Part shown: in pieces, positions 1 to 7,517 of the stretch
How positions within the stretch are numbered: position 1 is the first letter of the stretch
Layout: each line of letters begins with the position of its first letter
From: Collinsella aerofaciens
GTDB taxonomy: Bacteria > Actinomycetota > Coriobacteriia > Coriobacteriales > Coriobacteriaceae
Length of the DNA stretch: 50,797 bases
Assembly: GCA_008671135.1 (NCBI GenBank)
Contig: RQAP01000018.1
Coordinates: 1 to 50,797, forward strand
Direction: 5' to 3'
Program-made: the position numbers and the translations under genes
The notes under the pieces: generated by a model
Databases searched by the model: none
What the model was told of the DNA's origin: nothing
The model's input: only the letters and a program-made list of their open reading frames with translations

Positions 1-1
1 C

Positions 2-103
2 GACCTGGAGGAATACATAGTCCACTGGAACACGAGCCGGAGGCAGGTAAGATTGAAGGGCCTGACCCCGGAGGAGTTCCGGAATCAGGCCCTCGCGGCC
101 TAG
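2..103 (+). pseudogene. IS3-family transposase, C-terminal end (cut by window edge)
   Basis: An open frame enters from the left edge and reads 33 codons to TAG. It contains YIVHWNTSRRQ followed by LKGLTPEEFR, which is the usual end of the DDE integrase domain of IS3/IS150-type transposases (the Y-I-x-x-W-N-x-x-R pattern followed by G-L-T/S-P-x-E-x-R). The rest of the gene lies outside the window, so whether it is intact cannot be said. A likely terminal inverted repeat lies just downstream. Confidence 0.7.
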
Positions 104-117
104 TCGCTATTTAGGGC

Positions 118-141
118 GTCCAAGATTTGGGACGCAGTTCA
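118..141 (+). repeat. Probable right terminal inverted repeat of the IS3-type element
   Basis: Read on the minus strand from 141 inward, the sequence begins TGAACTGCGTCCCAAATC. The TG start, the length and the position about 40 bp after the transposase stop fit an IS3-family terminal repeat. The left end and target duplication are not in the window. Confidence 0.5.
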
Positions 142-214
142 TTTGGGACTTCGGCCTTTTTTGTTTTCGGCTTGGTTGCTGACATTGCGCCGCAGGTTGA
201 GCATACGTCAGCGA

Positions 215-312
215 AAACGCCCTTAGGCGAGCAAGGTGACGTGAAAGAGGAGGGAAGCGTACTTCGGTACGCGACCGACGATTGAACGTCAGATTGCCGC
301 TTAGGGGCGTTT
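215..312. repeat. Family A long stem-loop, copy 1 (3' of dapH)
   Basis: The arms at about 215-242 and 287-312 are inverted repeats (AAACGCCC facing GGGCGTTT at the ends). They enclose a core that contains GAAGCGTACTTCGGTACGC. The core is nearly the same as that of copy 2 at 16498-16597, but the arms are unrelated in sequence while remaining self-complementary. The element lies between the IS end and the dapH stop codon, with no T tract to mark a classical terminator. Confidence 0.7.
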
Positions 313-353
313 GCAGCGTCGAGCCGTTACGCGGTTTGGTAAAACCGCGTAAC
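313..353 (-). repeat. Family C hairpin with fixed tail, copy 1 (3' of dapH)
   Basis: Positions 326-353 form a perfect 12-bp stem with a 4-nt loop (GTTACGCGGTTT facing AAACCGCGTAAC), ending two bases from the dapH stop codon. In the dapH transcript it is followed, after three bases, by TCGACGCTGC. The same layout with a compensated stem recurs at 45354-45393, past the YfcC carrier gene and in the same orientation relative to it. Confidence 0.65.
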
Positions 354-355
354 TT

Positions 356-1075
356 CTACAGCTGGCGCAGGCCCTCTTCCAGGCCGGTCTTGCTGTCGGT
401 CTTCTCGTCGCGCATCTTGATGACGCGGGCGGGAACGCCGGCCACGACGGCGCCGGCGGGGACGTCCTCGACGCACACGGCACCGGCAGCCACGACGGCG
501 CCCTTGCCCACGCGCACGCCCTCCAAGACCACGGCGTTGGCGCCGATCATGACATCGTCCTCGACGATGACGGGCGTGGCGCTGGCGGGCTCCACGACGC
601 CCGCCAACACGGTGCCGGCGCCGATGTGGCAGTTCTTACCCACGGTGGCGCGACCGCCCAGCACGGCGCCCATATCGATCATGGAACCCTCGCCGATAAC
701 GGAGCCGATGTTGATGATGGCGCCCATCATGATGACGGCACGGTCGCCAATCTCGACGCGGTCGCGGATGATCGCGCCCGGCTCGATGCGGGCGTTGATG
801 CCCTTAAGGTCGAGCATGGGCACGGCGGAGTTGCGGCAATCGTTTTCAACGTCGTAGTAATCGATGGAGTCGGCGTTGGCGTCCAGGATGGCCTTAAGCT
901 CATCCCAGTCGCCAAAGACGGTCTTGCCACGACGACCGCCGTAGACATGTGCGTCGCCCCAGGCAACCTTCATGCCCGGCTTCTCGCGCACGTACAGCTT
1001 GACGGGCGTCTTTTTGGGCGCGGTGGCGATGTAGTTGATAATCTCCTGTGCATCCATCTCGGCTGCGTTGCTCAT
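356..1075 (-). CDS. dapH: 2,3,4,5-tetrahydropyridine-2,6-dicarboxylate N-acetyltransferase
   Basis: The 239-aa protein transfers an acetyl group from acetyl-CoA to tetrahydrodipicolinate, the committed step of the acetylase branch of DAP/lysine synthesis. Residues 1 to about 85 fit the DapH N-terminal domain. From about 95 to 220 there is a left-handed beta-helix of hexapeptide repeats (for example IIRDRVEIGDRAVIMMGAII). The length is typical for DapH. The start ATG has a strong ribosome site (AAAGGAGA about 8 nt upstream). It is the last gene of a lysA-dapA, dapB, dapH operon, 39 bp after dapB. The choice of DapH over DapD implies that an N-acetyl-DAP deacetylase is needed; the divergent M20 gene at 4536 is a candidate. 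Confidence 0.95.
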   Translation of the reverse strand: MSNAAEMDAQEIINYIATAPKKTPVKLYVREKPGMKVAWGDAHVYGGRRGKTVFGDWDELKAILDANADSIDYYDVENDCRNSAVPMLDLKGINARIEPGAIIRDRVEIGDRAVIMMGAIINIGSVIGEGSMIDMGAVLGGRATVGKNCHIGAGTVLAGVVEPASATPVIVEDDVMIGANAVVLEGVRVGKGAVVAAGAVCVEDVPAGAVVAGVPARVIKMRDEKTDSKTGLEEGLRQL

Positions 1076-1114
1076 TTGCTATCTCTCCTTTGGGTGGATT
1101 CGGTTGATACCTGG

Positions 1115-1855
1115 TTAGGCAAACATGACCTGGTCGAACGTATAGAAGCCGGGTTCGCGGACGACGAGCTTCTGCGCGGCTGCCAGGGCGCCGTTGACAA
1201 AGATCTGACGGCTCGTGGCGCGGTGGGTGAGCGTGACTTCCTCGTCCTGGCCAAAGAAACCCACATCGTGTACGCCAGCTACGGTGCCGCCGCGCAGCGA
1301 GTGCATTCCGATCTCCTTGGGGCCACGCGCGCCGCACATGCCCTCGCGGCCATAGACGGGGTGGTAGCCTGCCTCAGGTTCAGCTTCGACGACGGCGTCG
1401 AGCAGTAGCTTGGCGGTGCCGCTCGGGGCGTCGACCTTTTGGTTGTGGTGCGTCTCGACGATCTCGCAGTCAAAGCCGGGCAGCTCGCGTGTGGCCTGGG
1501 CCACTAGATGACGCAGGGCTGCGATGCCGATGGAGTAATTGCCCGAGTGCATAACGCGGGTGTTCTGGCCCAGCTCACGCAGGCGGTCCATCTGCTCAGG
1601 TGAATAGCCCGTGGTGCCGGAAACGAGTGCGGCGCCCGTGCGCTCGACATAGGCGACGACGGCATCGAAGGTCACGACGTTCGAGAAGTCGATAATCACA
1701 TCGGCAGCCGGTGCGTTCTCGAGCTCGCTCAAATCGAAGCCAATCTGGGCCACGATATCAAAAACGGGCTGACCGGCGGCGTCGACAATGCCCTCGGCGG
1801 TAGTGCGGATGAGCGAGCCCATGCGGCCCGTTCCCATAATGACGGTCTTAATCAA
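1115..1855 (-). CDS. dapB: 4-hydroxy-tetrahydrodipicolinate reductase
   Basis: The 246-aa protein reduces the DapA product with NAD(P)H. A nucleotide-binding loop GTGRMG lies at residues 8-13, SGTTGY at 79-84, and the substrate-site signature HHNQKVDAPSGTA at 136-148. It is slightly shorter than many DapB proteins (250-270 aa) because strand and helix 1 are compact. The start is TTG at 1855, which overlaps the stop codon of the upstream fused ORF (cTTGATTAA). GGGAG about 10 nt upstream supports this start and suggests translational coupling. Confidence 0.94.
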   Translation of the reverse strand: MIKTVIMGTGRMGSLIRTTAEGIVDAAGQPVFDIVAQIGFDLSELENAPAADVIIDFSNVVTFDAVVAYVERTGAALVSGTTGYSPEQMDRLRELGQNTRVMHSGNYSIGIAALRHLVAQATRELPGFDCEIVETHHNQKVDAPSGTAKLLLDAVVEAEPEAGYHPVYGREGMCGARGPKEIGMHSLRGGTVAGVHDVGFFGQDEEVTLTHRATSRQIFVNGALAAAQKLVVREPGFYTFDQVMFA

Positions 1856-4157
1856 GCAGACCAGCTCCCTTCAGAGCATCGGTAAGTGCGGAGCGCGTGT
1901 CGTCTGCCATGGGGCACAGCGGCATGCGGTAGTTTGCCTCGATCATACCCATCTGAGCGAGCGCCTCTTTGACGGGGATGGGGTTGACCTCGCTAAAGAG
2001 GGCATTGATGAGCGGCTGGCCGGCAATCTGGATATCGCGGGCACGTGCCACGTCACCGTCCAAATAGGCGCGGCACATGTCATGTACGAGCTGCGGCTGA
2101 ACGTCTGCCCACACGCTGATGGTGCCCGAAGCGCCCAGGCTCATGAGCGGCACGGTGAGTGCATCCTCGCCCGAGTACATGCGGAAGTCATCGGACAGCA
2201 GGTGGGCGATCTTGGCCGCGTAGGCGACGTTGCCCGAGGCCTCCTTGATGCCCATGATGTTGGGGTGCGCGGCTAGGCGCTCTACGTTGCGCTCGCTGAT
2301 ACCGCAGCCGCAGCGGCCGGGGATGTTGTACAGGATGCAGGGGATGTCAACGGCATCGGCGACGGTCTTAAAGTGCTGATAGATACCCTCTTCGTTGGAC
2401 TTGTTGTAGTAGGGGGTAATGAGCAGCAGGCCGTCGGCTCCCAAGCCCTGGTAAGTAAGCGACTTGGTGAGCATGGTCTGCGTGGAGTTGGAGCCCGAGC
2501 CGGCGATGACGGGGACGCGTCCTGCAACATGCTTGACCACGGCGGCGACGACGGAGTTGTCCTCGTCATCGGTCATCGTGGCGCTCTCGCCGGTGGTGCC
2601 CAGGGTGAGAATGGCGTCGGTGCCATTTTGCAAGTGGAAATCGATAAGGCGCTCGAGCGCGTCGAAGTCGACACTGCCGTCCTTTTTAAACGGCGTAACC
2701 AGGGCGACGATTGAGCCCTCGAGATTGCGGATGTCCATGTTCTTCTCCTTCGCCTCCGCGATCTGGATGCGTTTGTTCCATTGAGCTGCGACTGCCAGGC
2801 GCTCGTCTTCGGCGCGACGGCGGGCACTTTCGGCGCGCGACTTGGCCAGCAGCTCTCGGCCACACGGCAGCACGTCGAGCGTGGCAAAGTAATCGCCCGG
2901 GCGCTCGGCGCGGCGGATGAGGTCGGCCGCGCCATCGGGGCGCAGCAGGACCTCGGCCGAGCGCAGCCGTCCGTTGTAGTTGTAGCCCATGGAGTAGCCA
3001 TGCGCACCGGTATCGTGGATTACAAGCAGGTCACCCATGTCGATATGCGGCAGCTTGCGATCGATAGCGAACTTGTCGTTGTTCTCGCATAGGTTGCCCG
3101 TGATGTCATAGGTGTTCGTGACGGGCGCCGTGGCCTTGTCGGCGCCGCCCGGCTGACCCATCACCGTAATGTGGTGGTAGGCGCCATACATGGCAGGGCG
3201 AATCAAATCGACGGCGCTTGCATCGACACCGATATAGTCCTTGTAGATCTGCTTCTCGTGGATAGCCTTGGTGACCAGGCAGCCGTAGGGGCCCATCATA
3301 AAGCGGCCCATCTCAGTGCAGATGGCCACATCGCCCATGCCGGCGGGAACCAGGATCTCGTCGTATGCCGCGTGTACTCCCTCGCCGATGGCGCGAATGT
3401 TGTTGGCCTGCTGCTCGGGCAGGTAGGGGATGCCGACGCCGCCGGACAGATTGATGAAGGCGACGTGTGCGCCGGTCTCGCGCTCCAGGCGTACGGCAAG
3501 CTCAAAGAGGATACGCGCGAGCTTGGGGTAGTAGTCGTTGGTGACGGTGTTGCTGGCAAGGAATGCGTGGATGCCAAAGTCCTCGGCGCCCTTGGCTTTG
3601 AGCATGCGGAAGGCCTCGAAGAGCTGCTCGGTGGTCATGCCATATTTGGAGTCGCCTGGGTTGTCCATGATGCCGTTGGAGAGCTGGAACAGGCCGCCTG
3701 GATTAAAGCGGCAGCTGACCGTTTTGGGGATGGGCCCCGCAACACGCTCAAAGAACTCGATGTGGCTGATGTCGTCAAAGTTGACGATGGCACCCAGCTT
3801 GTCGGCGAGCTCAAAGTCGGCAGCCGGCGTATCGTTGGACGAGAACATGATGTCGTGTCCCGTGATACCCAGCGAGCGGGCGATCATGAGCTCGGTATAG
3901 CTCGAGCAATCGCAGCCGCAGCCGTATTCGTTGAGAATGGAGATGAGCGCCGGGTTGGGGTTGGCCTTGACGGCAAAGTATTCCTTAAAGCCCGGGTTCC
4001 ATGCAAAGGCGTCGCGCACTTCTTGCATGTTGCGGCGGATGCCCGCCTCGTCGTATAGATGAAACGGCGTGGGGAACTGCTCGACGATATGCTCGAGTGT
4101 CTCCTTGTCCACAAACGGCTGCTTGGCCGCATATGCCTCGTTGGGGGTCAATGCCAT
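1848..4157 (-). CDS. lysA-dapA: Fused diaminopimelate decarboxylase / 4-hydroxy-tetrahydrodipicolinate synthase
   Basis: One uninterrupted 769-aa frame carries two lysine-pathway enzymes. Residues 1 to about 430 are a PLP alanine-racemase-fold decarboxylase (LysA): FAVKAN with the PLP lysine K64, SGGVG at 238-242 and EMGR at 282-285. Residues about 435-473 are a charged, probably helical linker. Residues 474-769 are DapA: TTGES at 521-525, Y610 in YNIPGR and the Schiff-base lysine K638 in GIKEASGN. Codon 474 is an ATG at 2738 with AGGAG 7 nt upstream, so free DapA may also be made. The ORF begins the operon and follows a lysine riboswitch. LysA works last and DapA first in the pathway, so the fusion joins its two ends. 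A sequencing error that removed a lysA stop is possible but would need an in-frame change. Confidence 0.9.
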   Translation of the reverse strand: MALTPNEAYAAKQPFVDKETLEHIVEQFPTPFHLYDEAGIRRNMQEVRDAFAWNPGFKEYFAVKANPNPALISILNEYGCGCDCSSYTELMIARSLGITGHDIMFSSNDTPAADFELADKLGAIVNFDDISHIEFFERVAGPIPKTVSCRFNPGGLFQLSNGIMDNPGDSKYGMTTEQLFEAFRMLKAKGAEDFGIHAFLASNTVTNDYYPKLARILFELAVRLERETGAHVAFINLSGGVGIPYLPEQQANNIRAIGEGVHAAYDEILVPAGMGDVAICTEMGRFMMGPYGCLVTKAIHEKQIYKDYIGVDASAVDLIRPAMYGAYHHITVMGQPGGADKATAPVTNTYDITGNLCENNDKFAIDRKLPHIDMGDLLVIHDTGAHGYSMGYNYNGRLRSAEVLLRPDGAADLIRRAERPGDYFATLDVLPCGRELLAKSRAESARRRAEDERLAVAAQWNKRIQIAEAKEKNMDIRNLEGSIVALVTPFKKDGSVDFDALERLIDFHLQNGTDAILTLGTTGESATMTDDEDNSVVAAVVKHVAGRVPVIAGSGSNSTQTMLTKSLTYQGLGADGLLLITPYYNKSNEEGIYQHFKTVADAVDIPCILYNIPGRCGCGISERNVERLAAHPNIMGIKEASGNVAYAAKIAHLLSDDFRMYSGEDALTVPLMSLGASGTISVWADVQPQLVHDMCRAYLDGDVARARDIQIAGQPLINALFSEVNPIPVKEALAQMGMIEANYRMPLCPMADDTRSALTDALKGAGLLD
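2730..2752 (-). promoter_or_regulatory. Internal ribosome-binding site and ATG for separate DapA
   Basis: Within the fused ORF, AAGGAGAAGAAC directly precedes ATG at 2738 in the same frame. The spacing is ideal. Starting here gives a normal 296-aa DapA, so the locus may yield both a fusion protein and free DapA. Confidence 0.55.
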
Positions 4158-4227
4158 GTCCCGTAAACCTCGCTATCCAGACGGCGCCATCTGCGCATCG
4201 AATCCGCATAGCGTGGACCCAATGTCC

Positions 4228-4385
4228 GGATAGCGCTCCCGCATTGCTGCAGACAGTCCTGTGGGTGTTTCCCACAGGCCCACCAGGTTGTTCGTGCCCG
4301 AAAAGCCCAGTTCGGCGGGTTTCGCCTCCCCACGGGGTCAAAGCCTGCCGGCTCGCCCGCGGTTCTTCGTGCCCGCGCCTCTATC
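4228..4385 (-). promoter_or_regulatory. Lysine riboswitch (L box)
   Basis: The leader begins GATAGAGGCGCG, contains GGGGAGGCGAAACCCGCCGAA-like P-stem sequence in the middle, then GGACTGTC, and closes with GGGAGCGCTATCC. These blocks come in the order of the lysC L box of Bacillus: GATAGAGGTGCG, CGCCGAAG, CTGTCA and GGGCTATC. P1 pairs GATAG (4381-4385) with CTATC near 4230. A second GGATAGCG at 4171-4178, next to the GAGG ribosome site, can pair with the 3' P1 strand and may be the expression switch; the direction of that switch is not resolved by eye. Confidence 0.88.
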
Positions 4386-4396
4386 AAGTGGTAACG

Positions 4397-4425
4397 ACCC
4401 TACCACGTTGCACTTTACCAAACAA
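4397..4425 (-). promoter_or_regulatory. Candidate promoter for the lysine operon leader
   Basis: Reading the minus strand, TTGTTT (4425-4420) and TAGGGT (4402-4397) are separated by 17 bp. The +1 would fall about 5-10 nt before the riboswitch P1 strand, which is where a promoter is expected. Confidence 0.35.
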
Positions 4426-4535
4426 GAGTATTCGTATATAACGTTTAAAAAATGCAGGGATATGCTGGAAACATGTGCGCCACAATCCTGTATCACAATA
4501 AGTTGCAACAGATGTGCCTCACGAAGGGATCCTCT

Positions 4536-5723
4536 ATGACCGAGCTCCAAGAACTCCGTCGCTACCGCCGCGATCTCCATCGCATTCCGGAGCTCGATTT
4601 CGATCTTCCGCAAACCATTGCCTATATCGAGGGCGTGCTGGCACCGCTCACCTGCGAAGTGACCCATCCGTGCCCCAGCTGCGTCTGTGCTTTCTTCGAC
4701 GCCGGCGTTGATGCCGCGCATGCCACGGCGATTCGCGCCGATATGGACGCGCTGCCCATCGCGGAGGCGACGGGAGCAGCCTTTGCCTCGACCCATCCCG
4801 GCAAGATGCACGCTTGCGGACATGACGGACACATGGCCATGGCGCTTGCCGCCGCGACGTATGTCGACCGTACGATTCGCGAACAGCCGGGCGCCATTAG
4901 GCGCAACGTTCTTTTTGTGTTCCAGCCGGCCGAGGAAACGACCGGTGGTGCCAAGACGGTATGCGAGAGTGGTGTGTTCGAGCGCTATGGGGCCGACCGC
5001 ATTTTTGGCTTCCATGTGTGGCCCGATCTGCCTGCCGGCACGTTGGCGAGTTGTTCCGGTCCGCTGCTGGCGCGTTCGAGCGAGACGCATATCCATATTC
5101 ACGGTACGAGCATCCACATTGCTAAGACCTATGGTGTGCCGGTTGGGGAGTCGCACGATGCCGCGTTGGCGGCAGCTAAGTTTTTGGTTGCCGAGCGCGA
5201 GCTGATGGACGAGCTGGGCACCGACGAGCCCTGTATCGGCAAGTTTGGCCTGCTGCAGGCTGGCACCGTTTGCAACGCGGTGGCGGGGGAGGCCCATGTT
5301 GCCGGCAGCCTACGTGTGTTTACGGACGACATGTTCGACCGTGCGCGCGAAGGCGTACGCCGTGTGCTCGACGAGGCGTGCACCGCAACGGGCTGCACGT
5401 ATGATCTTGACTTTGCCGAGGGCTATCCACCGGTCGATAACGACCCTGAGTTGTTTGCCTGCATTGCGCCTGCCTTGTCCGAGTTGCAACTTGTGGACGA
5501 GCCGCTGCTAATCGCCGAGGATTTCGCGTTCTATCAGCGCCATCTGCCGGGCGTGTTCTTCTTGCTGGGCACGGGCGTGCCGGAGGGTCAAGAAAACCCG
5601 AGTGATCCGGATGGCTGTCCCGCCTATGCCACGAGCGCTCTGCATACCGATACCATGCTCTTTGACGAGGAAATTCTGCTCAAAGGCCTCGATGTCTACA
5701 AACGATTGCTTCTGCTTGGTTAA
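4536..5723 (+). CDS. M20-family amidohydrolase (possible N-acetyl-DAP deacetylase)
   Basis: The 395-aa metallo-amidohydrolase belongs to the M20D type (hippurate / N-acyl amino acid amidohydrolases). RRDLHRIPEL at residues 11-20, CGHDGH at 94-99 and the EE pair at 133-134 (PAEETTGG) supply metal ligands and the general base; EDFAFY lies near the end. The start at 4536 is preceded by AAGGGA, which is better than upstream in-frame options. The gene is divergent from an operon that uses DapH, and that pathway needs an M20D N-acetyl-diaminopimelate deacetylase (YkuR/DapL function). That role is inferred from context. A general N-acyl amino acid hydrolase is the alternative. Confidence 0.8.
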   Translation: MTELQELRRYRRDLHRIPELDFDLPQTIAYIEGVLAPLTCEVTHPCPSCVCAFFDAGVDAAHATAIRADMDALPIAEATGAAFASTHPGKMHACGHDGHMAMALAAATYVDRTIREQPGAIRRNVLFVFQPAEETTGGAKTVCESGVFERYGADRIFGFHVWPDLPAGTLASCSGPLLARSSETHIHIHGTSIHIAKTYGVPVGESHDAALAAAKFLVAERELMDELGTDEPCIGKFGLLQAGTVCNAVAGEAHVAGSLRVFTDDMFDRAREGVRRVLDEACTATGCTYDLDFAEGYPPVDNDPELFACIAPALSELQLVDEPLLIAEDFAFYQRHLPGVFFLLGTGVPEGQENPSDPDGCPAYATSALHTDTMLFDEEILLKGLDVYKRLLLLG

Positions 5724-5752
5724 TTGGCGAAGGATACCTGCTCTAGAAAATA

Positions 5753-5773
5753 CGAACAAATGTACGCTATAAT
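5753..5773 (+). promoter_or_regulatory. higBA promoter with LexA-like box
   Basis: A consensus -10 TATAAT lies at 5768-5773. Immediately upstream CGAACAAATGTACG (5753-5766) matches the Gram-positive SOS box CGAAC-N4-GTTCG except for one base. LexA binding here would block the -35 region. Confidence 0.5.
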
Positions 5774-5791
5774 AGAGATGTAAGTCTATAG

Positions 5792-5813
5792 AAACGTTTG
5801 ACGTTACTAACGT
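5792..5813 (+). promoter_or_regulatory. Palindromic operator, probably for HigA
   Basis: AAACGTTT (5792-5799) is followed by the perfect palindrome ACGTTACTAACGT (5801-5813), between the -10 element and the toxin start. Antitoxins of this type usually bind such sites to repress their own operon. Confidence 0.5.
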
Positions 5814-5824
5814 AAGGCGATACT

Positions 5825-6106
5825 ATGATTGCATCGTATGAAGATGAGGATACCGAACGCTTTGCCATGGGTGTGCGGGTCAGGAGGTTCGTGCCCTTTG
5901 AGCGTGTTGCGTTGAGGAAGATTCGCCAACTGCAGGTTTGTGCTTCGCTTGATGATCTTCGCGTTCCGCCGGGCAATCGCCTGGAAGCTTTGAAGGGCGA
6001 TCGTGCCGGTCAATATAGCATCCGTGTTAACGAGCGCTATCGGGTCTGTTTTGAGTGGAGACAGGAGATGGCTTGGAATGTCGAAATCGTCGATTATCAC
6101 AAGTGA
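5825..6106 (+). CDS. higB: HigB-like RelE-superfamily toxin
   Basis: This 93-aa basic protein fits the plasmid-maintenance killer family (HigB, RelE fold), ribosome-dependent mRNA endonucleases. The C-terminal half contains LEALKGDRAGQYSIRVNERY followed by RVCFEW, the most conserved block of the family. The toxin gene comes first and overlaps the antitoxin by 29 bp, the usual higBA order. A ribosome site (AAGGCG) lies 7-12 nt upstream. It is probably autoregulated by HigA through the palindromes upstream. Confidence 0.88.
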   Translation: MIASYEDEDTERFAMGVRVRRFVPFERVALRKIRQLQVCASLDDLRVPPGNRLEALKGDRAGQYSIRVNERYRVCFEWRQEMAWNVEIVDYHK

Positions 6107-6419
6107 TGAGACCTCGTCCGATTTGCTGTCGCCAGTGACTCCTGGTGAGCTTCTCAAAGAGGAGTTTCTTGTTCCCATGGGCATTTCTCAATATCGCCTT
6201 GCGAAAGAGACTGGGATTCCGTCTCAGCGTATCGGGCAGATTGTCTTGGGAAAACGTCGCGTGACGGCCGACACCGACCTCCGTCTTTGCCGTTATTTTG
6301 GCCTGACGGATGGTTATTGGCTGCGCGCTCAGGTGGCGTTTGACCTTGAGGCCGAGAAAAGGCGGATCGAACCGGAACTCGACAAGATCGTTCCTGTTCA
6401 GCAGGCTATCGCACTGTAG
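6078..6419 (+). CDS. higA: HigA-like antitoxin, XRE family
   Basis: The 113-aa protein holds a helix-turn-helix domain of the XRE/HigA type: PGELLKEEFL, then ISQYRLAKETGIPSQRIGQI and the family's VTADTDLRLCRYFG. It should bind HigB and repress the operon. The start ATG at 6078 lies inside higB with AGGAG 10 nt before it; longer in-frame starts would run deeper into higB and lack a ribosome site. Confidence 0.9.
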   Translation: MSKSSIITSDETSSDLLSPVTPGELLKEEFLVPMGISQYRLAKETGIPSQRIGQIVLGKRRVTADTDLRLCRYFGLTDGYWLRAQVAFDLEAEKRRIEPELDKIVPVQQAIAL

Positions 6420-6772
6420 TGCTCAAAGATGATGGGGGTGGCGCGGCGATGAGGCGACGCCGACAATCTGCCGTATATAGTCCGGGTGGATGCGGGTGCG
6501 GTTTGCTGCTGCTTCCGGTCATCGCTGTGGGCATTGGCGTGATGTTTGTGCTTGCTGGGCTGGCTACGGCGGCGCTCGTACTGTTTATCACTGCTATCGG
6601 CGTGACGATTTGGCTTTATCGCAGTCGTGAGCAGCGCCGCGCCGACGGTAAGACCAATGTAGGATGGATTGCCTTTTTGGTCATCGCCTACCTGCTGAGC
6701 ATCAGCTATTTGGCCTTCTTTATCCTGTTGCTTGTGAGCACCTTTACCGGGGAATCCGTCACGGTGGGTTGA
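6419..6772 (+). CDS. Small membrane protein of unknown function
   Basis: Up to 117 aa with two or three hydrophobic segments (about residues 27-45, 47-66 and 83-108) and a basic N-terminus. No family is recognised. The listed start is a GTG overlapping the higA stop; an ATG at 6449 (MRRRRQSAVY) with a G-rich stretch upstream is equally plausible and gives 107 aa. It is transcribed in line with higBA and may be part of that transcript. Confidence 0.6.
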   Translation: MLKDDGGGAAMRRRRQSAVYSPGGCGCGLLLLPVIAVGIGVMFVLAGLATAALVLFITAIGVTIWLYRSREQRRADGKTNVGWIAFLVIAYLLSISYLAFFILLLVSTFTGESVTVG

Positions 6773-6877
6773 TGCACTGCCAGCAGACGGTTGCGCAAAG
6801 TGCGTTTGCTCGGCATTTGGATAACTGCATTGGCCGTTTACCGCAGCCTTAGCTCTCAGCTAATGAATTCAAGTTTA

Positions 6878-6931
6878 ATCCTTCCTACGATGTGCTGTGT
6901 GCCGGCACGGTAGCCGGATTGTAGGAAGGAT
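6878..6931 (+). promoter_or_regulatory. Hairpin that masks the ribosome-binding site of the next gene
   Basis: ATCCTTCCTAC (6878-6888) is perfectly complementary to GTAGGAAGGAT (6921-6931). The second arm contains the GGAAGGA ribosome site, two bases before the ATG at 6934. A smaller inner stem (CCGGC facing GCCGG) lies in the loop. Folding would block translation. Confidence 0.6.
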
Positions 6932-6933
6932 GC

Positions 6934-7478
6934 ATGATGAAAAAGCTTGAAAACGAAGTGCTGCTGAGCCGTCGCGCTGCACTGGGCGCATTCGCCACCG
7001 TCGCCTTGGGGACGCCGGTCTTCTTACCGGTTGTGGTAGCGATAAGGCGACCGTCACCGAGGACGCTGGCGATGGCGACAAGAAGGAAGAGGCGAAGAAG
7101 GAAGAGCAGTCTACGACTGACCTAGCGGTTGGTGCGACGGTGACCACGGCTGCCGGTCTTTCCGTCGTTGTCGATTCCGTCCAGCCCGGCCTCACAAATT
7201 ATGACGGTTCGACCATGACGGGCATTCACGTCACGTACGTCAACAATGGCGATGAGGGCGCAGATTACAACATCTACGACTGGAAGGGCGAGGACGCCAA
7301 CGGCGCTCAGCAGAATCAGGGTTACTACAGCGAGGGCTCCGATGAGCTACAGTCTGGTACCCTTGCCGCTGGTGGCACTGTGGCGGGCAATATCTACTTT
7401 GATGGCGATATCAAGAAGGCACTGTATTTTGCCAACATGTTTGATAAGTCTGCCACTGCAAGCTGGGTGTTGGCCTAG
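6934..7478 (+). pseudogene. Putative secreted DUF4352-like lipoprotein, frameshifted
   Basis: The first frame (6934) encodes a Tat/Sec-like leader, LLSRRAALGAFATVALG, then goes out of phase near a run of four G at 7008-7011. Adding one G there joins it to LLTGCGSDKATV, a lipobox with Cys and a typical acidic linker, and to the long frame ending at 7478 (GLSVVVDSVQPG onwards). That part resembles the Ig-like fold of DUF4352 lipoproteins. Total about 181 aa if repaired. A sequencing error, a true null allele or phase variation at the G tract are all possible. Its ribosome site is masked by a hairpin. Confidence 0.65.
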
Positions 7479-7517
7479 CATGTCGCTACCGTTGCGCCGT
7501 ATGGGAGGTGAAGTCGT

